NCBI GenBank assembly: GCA_963666865.1
Contig: OY763072.1
Coordinates: 620,001-684,000, forward strand
Length of the DNA: 64,000 nucleotides
Reading direction: 5' to 3'
Source: Bin87 sp963666865
Lineage (GTDB): Bacteria; Chloroflexota; Dehalococcoidia; Lucifugimonadales; UBA3495
Part shown: in pieces, positions 40,290 through 49,624 of the stretch
How positions within the stretch are numbered: position 1 is the stretch's first letter
Layout of the letters: each line of letters starts with the position of its first letter
Position numbers and translations under genes: made by a program
Notes under the pieces: generated by a model
The model's database searches: none
What the model was told of the DNA's origin: nothing
What the model saw: the letters and a program-made list of their open reading frames with translations, nothing else

Positions 40290-40482
40290 CAACTCCGACC
40301 AGTTGCGCCGCCGGACCCTCACCAACCTCTACAATGACTATCCCACCTGGCTGGCCAACGCCCACGAAAGGCTGGACGCGGCAGTGGCCGACGCCTACGG
40401 CTGGCCGGCGGATCTGCCCGATGGGGAAGTGCTGGAACGGCTGCTGGAGTTGAATCTGGCGCGGGCGGCGGCAGGTTCGTGA
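40290..40482 (+). pseudogene. MmeI-like restriction-modification enzyme, C-terminal remnant
   Basis: This is the C-terminal end of the interrupted gene, after the IS element. LTNLYNDYPTWLANAHERLD and AAVADAYGWP followed by EVLERLLELN match the last residues of MmeI-family enzymes. The frame joins correctly to the 37146-39055 part once the element and one target repeat are removed. It ends in TGA at 40480-40482, just before a small membrane protein gene. Confidence 0.82.
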
Positions 40483-40520
40483 TAAAATCAGAGCAGATGG
40501 TTGAGAAAGAGGGTGACGGC

Positions 40521-40700
40521 ATGGAGCTGTTTGAGCCAATCCTTGGCATGACCATGATCGTGGTCGGGCTAGTCATGTTGTTCGGCAGCATTGGCTTGTT
40601 GCTGTATGGTATCTGGACGAGTGGCAAGAGCAAGCCGGATGCGTCCACACACTTATCGGCGAGCGCCAGCGATAATCAGGCTGAGGTAGGACAGGCATGA
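40521..40700 (+). CDS. Small membrane protein
   Basis: The 59-aa product has one hydrophobic segment, LGMTMIVVGLVMLFGSIGLL, followed by YGIWTSG and a polar tail. The start at 40521 has GAGGG upstream; in-frame ATG 40497 and GTG 40479 are alternatives, and the GTG overlaps the upstream stop. It overlaps the next small membrane gene by four bases (ATGA). No family recognised. The pair looks like an operon placed just after the restriction-modification locus. Confidence 0.5.
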   Translation: MELFEPILGMTMIVVGLVMLFGSIGLLLYGIWTSGKSKPDASTHLSASASDNQAEVGQA

Positions 40701-40927
40701 ACGGCGCGAGAACCACCGTTGGCGTAGTTGGCCGACTTTTGGCATTGATACTCGTGGGCGGTGGCGTGCTGGTGTGGATGGCGCCGGTTCCGGCGGAGGA
40801 TATGACGCCAGCAAGGGGTATCCTACTTAACATTGCAGACTGGATGATAAAGGCTTCGGTGGGAGCGCTCCTCGGGTTCGCCGGCTCGCGTTTGGCTGTC
40901 AGAAGAAGCAGCCTGGCAACGGCGTAA
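40697..40927 (+). CDS. Small two-helix membrane protein
   Basis: This 76-aa protein has two hydrophobic segments: VGRLLALILVGGGVLVWM (about residues 11-28) and WMIKASVGALLGFAGSRLAV (about 49-68). Its start overlaps the stop of the preceding small gene, so the two are translationally coupled. No family recognised. A bidirectional hairpin (40939-40962) follows the stop. Confidence 0.52.
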   Translation: MNGARTTVGVVGRLLALILVGGGVLVWMAPVPAEDMTPARGILLNIADWMIKASVGALLGFAGSRLAVRRSSLATA

Positions 40928-40938
40928 CGGAAGAGTCA

Positions 40939-40962
40939 GGGGCAACCGTAATAGGTTGCCCC
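40939..40962. terminator. Bidirectional hairpin terminator between convergent operons
   Basis: GGGGCAACC and GGTTGCCCC pair around a six-base loop. It lies 11 bases after the small membrane gene and 27 bases before the acsA stop. TCTTGAC follows on the plus strand. Confidence 0.65.
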
Positions 40963-40989
40963 TCTTGACATGTTATCGGAAGGGATGCG

Positions 40990-42957
<1,968 letters not shown>

Positions 42958-43099
42958 GGTAGCGAACCTCCGGGGCGGCGAATGCCATCGGTAATCACGG
43001 CCAGATATTAGCACATCACAGTTGGGCATGGCCGGCATGATAGAATCCGCTCACCGTCAACCTCTGGCCCTGGGCACGAAAAAGCGCGGAGGATCCCCG

Positions 43100-43783
43100 A
43101 TGACCACAACGACGCTGAACATGATCGGAATGCCGCCGGCGCGTCCCTTCAGTCCGCAAGAATGCGCCGCCCTGGCCCAGGCCGGCATCATCCAAGCCGG
43201 CGAGCAGGCCGATGTGCTGGCCGGCCGCCGCCGCTTCACCGTGGGCGAATACCTGGCCATGGAGGTGGCCGGCATCCTCCACGAGGATGACCGAGTTGAA
43301 CTGATCGATGGAGTGATAATCATCATGCCGCCAATTGGCGACCGCCACGTGGGTGGCACCAGCTGGGGAACTACTCTGTTCGTACCGCCTCTGATTGGGC
43401 GCGCTACTGTGCTGGTGGGTGATCCTGTCTATCTGAATGACCGCAGCGCGCCGCAGCCCGATATTGCATTAGTGACATGGAATCCCCCCGGATCCGGCGT
43501 AACCAGGCGCACGACGCCGGAGGACGTGTACCTGGTGATCGAGTTTGCCGACACTTCGCTGTCCTATGACCAGGGCGCCAAGCTGGCGCGGTACGCTGCC
43601 GCTGGCATCCCGGAGGTATGGGTGGCCAACCTGCGGGCGCAAGAAGTGGCCGCCTACGCCGACCCGTCAGGCGCAGAGTACGCCGCCGTGCGGACTTACC
43701 GGGCCGGCGAGAGCATCAGCCCGCGAGCGTTCTCGGATGTGGTACTGGCAGTGGCGGACTTTATGCCGCCAGCCGACGAGTAG
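43100..43783 (+). CDS. Uma2 family endonuclease-like protein, tandem copy 1
   Basis: This 227-aa protein has the PD-(D/E)XK-like Uma2 fold (DUF820). The usual marks are DRVELIDGVIIIMPPIGDRH, RSAPQPDIALV, a VYLVIEFADTSLSYDQGAKL with the conserved Glu/Asp pair, and YAAAGIPEVWVANL. A 50-residue N-terminal extension (RPFSPQECAALAQAG, RRFTVGEYL) is shared with the tandem copy. GGAGG lies seven bases before the ATG. Uma2 proteins are abundant in Chloroflexota and cyanobacteria, and their biological role is not settled. Confidence 0.83.
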   Translation: MTTTTLNMIGMPPARPFSPQECAALAQAGIIQAGEQADVLAGRRRFTVGEYLAMEVAGILHEDDRVELIDGVIIIMPPIGDRHVGGTSWGTTLFVPPLIGRATVLVGDPVYLNDRSAPQPDIALVTWNPPGSGVTRRTTPEDVYLVIEFADTSLSYDQGAKLARYAAAGIPEVWVANLRAQEVAAYADPSGAEYAAVRTYRAGESISPRAFSDVVLAVADFMPPADE

Positions 43784-43797
43784 ATTGGAGAGACGCC

Positions 43798-44475
43798 ATG
43801 ACAACAACCACGCTCACCACGACCGGAATGCCGCCGGCGCGCCCGTTCAGCCGGCAGGAGTGCGCGGCATTGGCGGAAGCCGGCATCATCGACGCCGACG
43901 AGCTGGCCGACGTGCTGGCTGGCCGCCGCCGCTTCACGGTGGACGAGTACCTGGACATGGGAGTGGCCGGCATTTTGCATGAGGACGACCGTGTTGAACT
44001 GATTGACGGGGAGATAATCATCATGCCGCCGATTGGCGATCCTCACGAAGCCAGCACCGACTGGCTGACCAGGCTGTTTGTTCCGCCTCTGCTAGGCCGT
44101 GCGATTGTGCGAGTGCAAGGGTCAATTCGACTGAGCGAACGCAGCGCGCCGCAACCTGACATTGCCGTGTTGCGGGAGCGATCTTTGAGTGAGATGGGGC
44201 CGTACTTCCCCTCTGACGTGCATCTGGTCGTTGAGGTTTCGGACAGCACACTGGCCTATGACCGGGGCGCAAAGCTGGCAAGGTACGCCGCCGCCGGCAT
44301 ACCGGAGGTATGGGTCGCCAACCTGCGGGCGCAAGAAGTGACCGCCTATGCCGACCCGTCCGGCTCCGAGTACGCCATCGTCCGCACCTACCGGGTGGGC
44401 GAGAGCATCAGCCCCCGCGCTTTCCCCGACGTAGTGCTGGCGGTGGCAGACTTCATGCCGCCGGTTGATGAGTAA
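43798..44475 (+). CDS. Uma2 family endonuclease-like protein, tandem copy 2
   Basis: This is a 225-aa tandem paralogue of the previous gene, 14 bases downstream. MPPARPFSRQECAALAEAGI and RAQEVTAYADPSGSEYA are near-identical to copy 1. The central segment RRxxxFTVDEYLDMGVAGILH and the DVHLVVEVSDSTLAYDRGAKL active-site region keep the family residues. Differences cluster in the middle (FVPPLLGRAIVRVQGSIRL). The pair arose by recent duplication. The third Uma2 gene (60261) is more distant. Confidence 0.83.
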   Translation: MTTTTLTTTGMPPARPFSRQECAALAEAGIIDADELADVLAGRRRFTVDEYLDMGVAGILHEDDRVELIDGEIIIMPPIGDPHEASTDWLTRLFVPPLLGRAIVRVQGSIRLSERSAPQPDIAVLRERSLSEMGPYFPSDVHLVVEVSDSTLAYDRGAKLARYAAAGIPEVWVANLRAQEVTAYADPSGSEYAIVRTYRVGESISPRAFPDVVLAVADFMPPVDE

Positions 44476-44542
44476 ATTTGGGAATTACACACTTGACTAT
44501 CCCTCATTTGCCGCGTGGACAGTTGTAGAGGCACGCTGAATC

Positions 44543-44803
44543 ATGGAGATCGAAGCCAGAATCAAGGGACGCCGTATTCGCATCAGCGACGATGAGGTAC
44601 GCTCGCGATTACTTGGAGTCCAGCCAGAAGTCACGTACATCTATGTCGTGCATATCGATGGAGTCGTATTTCCTGTGAAGCAAGTATTTGCAGTTGCTAC
44701 GGGTTTGCAACGATCAGACTTCATCACTGACCATGCGAGGAGGGCGTTCGAGCGTTTGGGATTCATCGTGCGGCGTCGAGATGGCGGATCGTCAAGTACG
44801 TAA
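44543..44803 (+). CDS. Small conserved-looking hypothetical protein
   Basis: The 86-aa protein contains RIKGRRIRISDDEVRSRLLG, a VVHIDGVVFPVKQVFAVATG stretch and DHARRAFERLGFIVRRR. The pattern (short strands, PVKQ, then RLGF) resembles small Actinobacteria and Chloroflexota hypothetical proteins, but I cannot name the family. There is no membrane helix. It lies 67 bases after the Uma2 pair on the same strand and ends before an MFS gene. Confidence 0.5.
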   Translation: MEIEARIKGRRIRISDDEVRSRLLGVQPEVTYIYVVHIDGVVFPVKQVFAVATGLQRSDFITDHARRAFERLGFIVRRRDGGSSST

Positions 44804-44900
44804 TTCCCGTAGATTTGACCCTTTCACACGCTGGAAGGTTACTTCGTCCGACAAGTAGCAGTGACCCAGAAACGGCGCGCCGGCGTCATGGCCGATGGCG

Positions 44901-44906
44901 TACAAT
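44901..44906 (+). promoter_or_regulatory. -10 box of a probable leaderless promoter for the MFS gene
   Basis: TACAAT lies eight bases upstream of the ATG at 44915, the distance expected if transcription begins at the start codon. No Shine-Dalgarno precedes that ATG. A similar TAGAAT lies seven bases before the HNH gene ATG at 52360. Confidence 0.35.
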
Positions 44907-44914
44907 CCACAGCC

Positions 44915-46348
44915 ATGCCCCCCGCCGCCGAAAGCGACCCCGCTGCCGTAACGACCCTCATCACCTGGCGAACCATCGCCCTCGCGTCCGCCGCCGCCCT
45001 GGGCATGGTGCTGGCGTCGCTGGATTTCGCAGTCAACGTGGGCCTGCCCGCCATGCGGGACGCCTTTGAAACCGACCTGGCGTCCGTCCAGTGGGTCATC
45101 GTGGTGTTCATCGCCACCCGGGCGGGATTGGCGCTGGGTTCGGGGGCCTTTGCCGACCGTTTCGGCCTACGGTTGGTGCACCTGTTCGGCGCGGCAACTT
45201 ATCTGGTCTCCATGGTGTGCATGTCGCTGGCGCCGACGCTGGAGGCGTTGGTGGGTTTTCGTTTCCTGCAAGCCCTGGGAACGGGATGCCTCTACAGCAC
45301 GGCGCCAGCCATTGCCGCGTCGGTATTTCCGGAGTCACGGCGGGGGCTGTCCATGGGGTTCACGTCGGCGAGCCTGGCGTCGGGAATGGTGATGTCAACG
45401 CTGGCGGCGGGGCCATTGGTGCAGATGTTTGACTGGCCATCCGTGTTCTGGGGCCGCATCCCTCTCACCGTGCTCGCGCTGATCATCGGCCTGCTGGCGG
45501 TGCCGAAGTCCGTCAACGGCGGGTCGGGATCACAATCGGGACGGCGGTTTGACGTAACGGGCGCGGTGCTGGTGCTATCGCTGTTGTGGTGCCTGATGAT
45601 CGGGCTGCGGCTGGGGCAGGCCATCGGTTGGACCTCCCCGGTGGTCATCGCGCTGCTGGCGGCGTCGCCGGCGGTGTTGACGGCTCTGGTCCGGGTGGAG
45701 CGCAAGGCCGAACTGCCGGTGCTGCCCGGGGCTCTGGCGCGATTGAGCGGATTCCAGACTGCCACGGGCGCAATGTTTCTGGGTCATTTCTCCCAGTTCG
45801 TTCTCTGGTTCATCTTCCCCTTTTATATCACCGATGCTCTGAATCGCAGCCCGGTGACATTGGGGATACTTTTCGCCATCATGTCGTCCTCCAATATCCT
45901 CTCCTCGCCGGTGGGTGGCTGGCTGTGCGACCGCTGGGGCATCCGCCAGGTAGGGGCATTGGGCCTGGGCATGACGGCGGCGGGACTGCTGGTTATGTCA
46001 GCGATGGACGACGGTTCGGCCATCTGGCATCCGGCGGGCGCCATCGCGATAGTAGGCCTGGGCGTGGGCTGGTTCCAATCAGCGGCCTACGCCCTGATGC
46101 TGGGAACCGTCCCGCCGGAACGATTCGGCACGGCGTCGGGAGCGATGTCCCTGGCCCAGGCGTCCGGCACGGTTCTCTGCGTGGCCATCGTCGGCGCGGT
46201 GTTCGCCGGCCTGAGCGACCATTACGCCGCCAGTCACACCGCATCCGACGCCTTCCTGTTGGCCTACCGAGACGTTTTCCGCATCGGAGCGACAACGGCG
46301 GGAATGGCCGCCATCGGGTTTGCGCTGCGGGCGCGGCAACCACGGTAA
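44915..46348 (+). CDS. MFS transporter, DHA2-like
   Basis: This is a proton-driven efflux-type membrane protein of about 477 aa. The loop GSGAFADRFGLRLVHLFG between helices 2 and 3 is the MFS motif A form. Following segments include LASVQWVIVVFIATRAGLAL, FRFLQALGTGCLY and the C-terminal GASGTVLCVAIVGAVFAG. Fourteen hydrophobic segments can be counted, as in EmrB/QacA. Substrate is unknown. In-frame starts exist at 44888 and 44861 as well. I favour 44915 because TACAAT lies eight bases upstream. A large inverted repeat (46351-46437) lies after the stop. Confidence 0.85.
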   Translation: MPPAAESDPAAVTTLITWRTIALASAAALGMVLASLDFAVNVGLPAMRDAFETDLASVQWVIVVFIATRAGLALGSGAFADRFGLRLVHLFGAATYLVSMVCMSLAPTLEALVGFRFLQALGTGCLYSTAPAIAASVFPESRRGLSMGFTSASLASGMVMSTLAAGPLVQMFDWPSVFWGRIPLTVLALIIGLLAVPKSVNGGSGSQSGRRFDVTGAVLVLSLLWCLMIGLRLGQAIGWTSPVVIALLAASPAVLTALVRVERKAELPVLPGALARLSGFQTATGAMFLGHFSQFVLWFIFPFYITDALNRSPVTLGILFAIMSSSNILSSPVGGWLCDRWGIRQVGALGLGMTAAGLLVMSAMDDGSAIWHPAGAIAIVGLGVGWFQSAAYALMLGTVPPERFGTASGAMSLAQASGTVLCVAIVGAVFAGLSDHYAASHTASDAFLLAYRDVFRIGATTAGMAAIGFALRARQPR

Positions 46349-46350
46349 TC

Positions 46351-46437
46351 GTCAGAAGCGGGATTTGCCGGATTTTACGATTTACGGGATTAGGCTATCC
46401 TGAAAATCTCAATAATCCCGTAAATCCTGCTTCAGAC
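46351..46437. repeat. 87-bp inverted repeat between convergent genes
   Basis: The outer arms GTCAGAAGCGGGATTT and AAATCCTGCTTCAGAC are near-perfect inverted repeats. An inner pair is ATTTACGGGATTA / TAATCCCGTAAAT. It separates the MFS gene (plus) from the DUF2306 gene (minus) and could end both transcripts. A half copy (AATCCCGCAAATCCTGTTTC) is at 35183 after the alpha/beta hydrolase. Confidence 0.7.
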
Positions 46438-46446
46438 AACAGACGA

Positions 46447-47085
46447 TTACCGCCGCGCCGGCCGCAGGGTGCGGATATTCCACCAAGTTATCAGCGGTGT
46501 GATGACGACGGTGGGCAAGATCCAGGGAACCCACACCGGCTCCATATCTACGTTCACCACCATTACGGCCGTAATCGTGGCGATGGTGCCGGCCATCATG
46601 TTGGTTAAATGTCTCGCCACTCGCCGCGCGCCGCCCGGCTGCTTCTGGTGAAACCGCGCGTCGGCCAGGCTTAACGCCAGCGCGATGCCGCCGAACAGCA
46701 GCAGCGTTACCCACTGGGAACTGCCGTTGAGTCCGACGATGATGGCATAGCCCCACATTCCCAGCCCCGTAACCGCCAATATCCCCACTGCCGCCCAATC
46801 TGCCGGATGCGCCCGACGCTGCCGGTTGCGGGCGAACCGCCACCCGGCAAAGACCAGGTAGAAGCTGAAAAAGGCGATCAGGAACAGGAAGATGCTGCTG
46901 CCCAATATCGCCAGCGGAACCGCCGTGACAAACACCAGCGTCATCCCGCTAGCGTAAATTCGGCCGGCCAGGATGTGCCAACGTTGGCCTTTGGGGGCAA
47001 CCAGCGCCAGTCCCGCCGTGAGCAGGGCGACGGAGCCGGCGGCGATGTGGATGGCGAGCAGCGCCGGGGCGATAGTGCTGCTCAT
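46447..47085 (-). CDS. DUF2306 membrane protein
   Basis: This 212-aa protein has six or seven predicted membrane helices. LLAIHIAAGSVALLTAGLAL and the KGQRWHILAGRIYASGM region match DUF2306, with His residues placed in two helices as in haem- or metal-binding membrane families. Its ATG (47085-47083) overlaps the stop of the REase-HEPN gene (ATGA), so it is coupled to an upstream nuclease gene. That pairing is unexpected. Function of DUF2306 is not established. Confidence 0.68.
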   Translation of the reverse strand: MSSTIAPALLAIHIAAGSVALLTAGLALVAPKGQRWHILAGRIYASGMTLVFVTAVPLAILGSSIFLFLIAFFSFYLVFAGWRFARNRQRRAHPADWAAVGILAVTGLGMWGYAIIVGLNGSSQWVTLLLFGGIALALSLADARFHQKQPGGARRVARHLTNMMAGTIATITAVMVVNVDMEPVWVPWILPTVVITPLITWWNIRTLRPARR

Positions 47086-47780
47086 TCAATCACTCTGCTG
47101 GTTTCAGCTACGCCGGCGGATGCTATCCATCCATGGTACTCGCGCAGCAGGGATTTGACCATTGCAATCAATTCGACGACCAGAGCGTCGGTAAAGTCGC
47201 TGACCTCGAAACCGTGGGCGATGGAGTTCCGACATTCCGCTATCTCGCGCAGTCGGTCGGCGTTGTCTTGGTCAATGGCGCCAAGATGGACGGCGTAGCT
47301 CAGGACGTAATCGGGGGTGGTGACGCGCTTGATGGTGACGCCTTCCGCCTCGACCATTATCCTGACCTGGGCCTGGGCGGCGGTCCAGGCCAGCAGCAAG
47401 GCGGCCTCGGCAAGGCCGGCGTTGAGGGCTGTTTCGGCCTGGGCGAGGCGGTCGAAGATGCCAGACTCATCCAGCGGTTGGGCATTTTTTACGGCGTCCA
47501 GCCGCTCCGGTTCGCCCACCAGTAGTAGCTCAAAGCTCCAGCCGGGCTGGGCTTTTATGATACGCTCAAATTGCCGGAAAGCGGGGTTGGCTGCCAAAGA
47601 CGATCTCGCCTTTACCGCAATTACCTTTTTTTCGTCGCCTTTTTCCAGCAGCAAATCGGCGCGGTAGCCGGGTAGAAACTCTAGCGGCGCATCCCGGGTC
47701 ACTTCATAGCCTTTGGCTTGATACTCCGCTGCTCTGATGTCGGCAATCTGTTTTTCAGCAATAGTCAGGTCGGCGACCAC
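47082..47780 (-). CDS. REase-like and HEPN-like two-domain protein
   Basis: The N-terminal half (about residues 1-95) resembles the REase_AHJR-like group of PD-(D/E)XK nucleases: IRAAEYQAKGYEVTRDAPLE, PGYRADLLL and KKVIAVKAR, giving the D...(A/V)KAR signature. The C-terminal half is helical and HEPN-like, with ECRNSIAHGFEVS holding a canonical RNxxxH motif. Such a fusion suggests a nuclease or a self-contained toxin or defence protein. It overlaps the RusA-like gene by 16 bases upstream and DUF2306 by four bases downstream, so all three are likely coupled. Confidence 0.7.
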   Translation of the reverse strand: MVADLTIAEKQIADIRAAEYQAKGYEVTRDAPLEFLPGYRADLLLEKGDEKKVIAVKARSSLAANPAFRQFERIIKAQPGWSFELLLVGEPERLDAVKNAQPLDESGIFDRLAQAETALNAGLAEAALLLAWTAAQAQVRIMVEAEGVTIKRVTTPDYVLSYAVHLGAIDQDNADRLREIAECRNSIAHGFEVSDFTDALVVELIAMVKSLLREYHGWIASAGVAETSRVIE

Positions 47781-48181
47781 AAGGGCACCTCCGGCTGTGG
47801 AGCATCACTCACACGAATGTAGATGAATTGGCTGTAATCACGGATAAACTCATCAAAAACTGGAGAGGTATCGGCAGTTTGAAGGTCGTTCCGGTAGAAG
47901 CGCTTGCGACAAATCAGATCAGTTACCTGATTGTCATCGGAATAGACCAACGCTTTCAGGGCGTCCAAGATGGGCTTGGGGATATTATCAACGTCAATCG
48001 GGTCGGCGTCAAAAATGTACACTATACTGACGGCAATGTCCCCGGCGGCGGACGCCCTGCCGTCCCAATGCCGTTCTGCGGTGTTGCGCACGTTTTGCGT
48101 CCACTGCCTTAACAAGGCACGACGACGAGTCTGCTGGGACACGGGCGACCCAACCAGCGCGAATTCAAAGGGCAATGCCAT
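47765..48181 (-). CDS. RusA-like Holliday-junction resolvase
   Basis: The 138-aa protein has the RusA pattern: SQQTRRRALLRQWTQNVRNT, DVDNIPKPILDALKALVYSD and DDNQVTDLICRKRFY, with the acidic metal-binding residues in DVDN and SDDNQV. RusA cleaves four-way DNA junctions. It is usually a phage protein, but no phage genes are near here. It overlaps the REase-HEPN gene by 16 bases and starts ten bases after the end of the upstream CoA-transferase on the same strand. Confidence 0.72.
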   Translation of the reverse strand: MALPFEFALVGSPVSQQTRRRALLRQWTQNVRNTAERHWDGRASAAGDIAVSIVYIFDADPIDVDNIPKPILDALKALVYSDDNQVTDLICRKRFYRNDLQTADTSPVFDEFIRDYSQFIYIRVSDAPQPEVPLWSPT

Positions 48182-48190
48182 ATCGCGGCA

Positions 48191-49426
48191 TCACTCCAAC
48201 GCTCCCGCTTCCAGCAGTTCCCTATATTCTCCCTCGCTAAGGCCCACAATCTCCCGCAGCGCGCGCTCCGTGTCCTGCCCCAAGAGCGGCGCCGGCCGGT
48301 CCAACCGACCCGGCGTCAGCGACAGCTCCATCTCGGTGTAGTCGGTAGCGTAGGGTCCCATCTCCGGATGATCCAGCCACGTGAAATGGTTGCGATGCTG
48401 TAGTTGTGCGTCCTCGAACAGGTCACGGGTGTCGTTGACCACGCCGGCCGGGACGCCGGCAGTTTGCAGGCGGCGCATCAGATCATGCCGGTCATGGTTC
48501 GCCGTCCAGGACGCGATAATGCCTTCCAGCTTGTCCTCGTGGGCCTTGCGGACTCGGAAGGTCCGAAACTCGCCTGACGTGATGTCGGAATACCCATCGG
48601 CCTCTATCTCGTCACGCAAGGCCGCCCATTGCTCATCGGTATCTACGGCGATGGCGATCCATCGGTCGGCTTCTCCGTTGGCGTCGGGCGCGCACGGAAA
48701 CGCCCCGTGCGGTGATGCGGAGGGGTGACGATTGCCCACCAGTTCCGGCTCCCGTCCGTTGACGCCGGCGTCCAGCAGCATCGGCCCGCTGAAGTGGAGG
48801 CTGGTCTCCAACTGCGACATATCCAGATGCGTTCCCCGCCCCGTGGTCCGCTGCCGGTCCACGGCGGCCAGGATGGCGGCCACGGCGAACTTGGGGCACA
48901 CGAAGTCGGTGTACGCTCCATAGGGGTTCACCGGCCCTCGGTCAGGCCAGCCGATGATGTTGGTGTAGCCGGCCAGCGATGACAGCACCGCCCCAAAACC
49001 AGGCTGGGTCTGCATCGGCCCGCCCCGGCCCAGCATGGACGCGCTGAACAAAACGATGCGCGGGTTCACCCGGCTCAACTCGTCGTATCCAAGTCCCCAC
49101 CTTTCCAGCGTGCCGGGGGTGAAGTTTTCCGTCACCACGTCGGCCCATTCTGCGATGCGGAGTATCAACTCCGGCGCGCGTGGGTGGCCCATGTCGATGG
49201 AGAGACCGTACTTGTTGGCGTTGTAATTGGCGAAATAGCCGGACCGGTTGATGCCCGATTCGCCGCCAGCGAAAGGGCCGGCCCGCCGCAGCGTTTCCGG
49301 GCGCTTGGCAGATTCCACCCTGAGCACCGTTGCGCCATACTCAGACAGGTACTTGGTGGTCATCGGCCCCACCGCGACCCAGCAGAAATCCAAGACCTTC
49401 AACCCTTCCAACGGCAAATCGGCCAT
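48191..49426 (-). CDS. Type III CoA-transferase (CaiB/BaiF family), gene A
   Basis: This 411-aa enzyme moves CoA between carboxylic acids. LEGLKVLDFCWVAVGPMTTK and YGATVLRVES match the Rossmann-like N-terminus. YGAYTDFVCPKFA carries the expected active-site Asp. HLDMSQLETSL and a C-terminal QHRNHF.WLDHPEMG segment are typical. Substrates are unknown. It is followed ten bases downstream by RusA. A related CoA-transferase gene lies 198 bases upstream on the same strand, separated by a 100-bp repeat element. Confidence 0.88.
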   Translation of the reverse strand: MADLPLEGLKVLDFCWVAVGPMTTKYLSEYGATVLRVESAKRPETLRRAGPFAGGESGINRSGYFANYNANKYGLSIDMGHPRAPELILRIAEWADVVTENFTPGTLERWGLGYDELSRVNPRIVLFSASMLGRGGPMQTQPGFGAVLSSLAGYTNIIGWPDRGPVNPYGAYTDFVCPKFAVAAILAAVDRQRTTGRGTHLDMSQLETSLHFSGPMLLDAGVNGREPELVGNRHPSASPHGAFPCAPDANGEADRWIAIAVDTDEQWAALRDEIEADGYSDITSGEFRTFRVRKAHEDKLEGIIASWTANHDRHDLMRRLQTAGVPAGVVNDTRDLFEDAQLQHRNHFTWLDHPEMGPYATDYTEMELSLTPGRLDRPAPLLGQDTERALREIVGLSEGEYRELLEAGALE

Positions 49427-49477
49427 ATTCCGTTACTCCGCAAGTCTTCGCTACAGATTTAGAACGTGTTGACAAAC

Positions 49478-49599
49478 ACCGTCATTCCCGCTCAACCTAC
49501 CGTCATTCCCGCGAAAGCGGGAATCCAGGAAACGTAAAATCCAGCCAACGTCCCTATTACAGAGGCATTTTGGGGTTCCTGCTTTCGCAGGAACGACGG
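49478..49599 (+). repeat. 100-bp two-hairpin repeat element, copy 3, with a 21-bp leading unit
   Basis: The element 49500-49599 is exactly 100 bases, starts CCGTCATTCCCGCGAAAG and ends CTTTCGCAGGAACGACGG. A 21-base unit ACCGTCATTCCCGCTCAACC plus T (49478-49498) precedes it and repeats the start of its left arm. Copies are at 6907 (inverted) and 16675 (with an insertion). It lies between the two CoA-transferase genes. Confidence 0.82.
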
Positions 49600-49624
49600 T
49601 GTTATTTTCTAATCGACGCAGACT

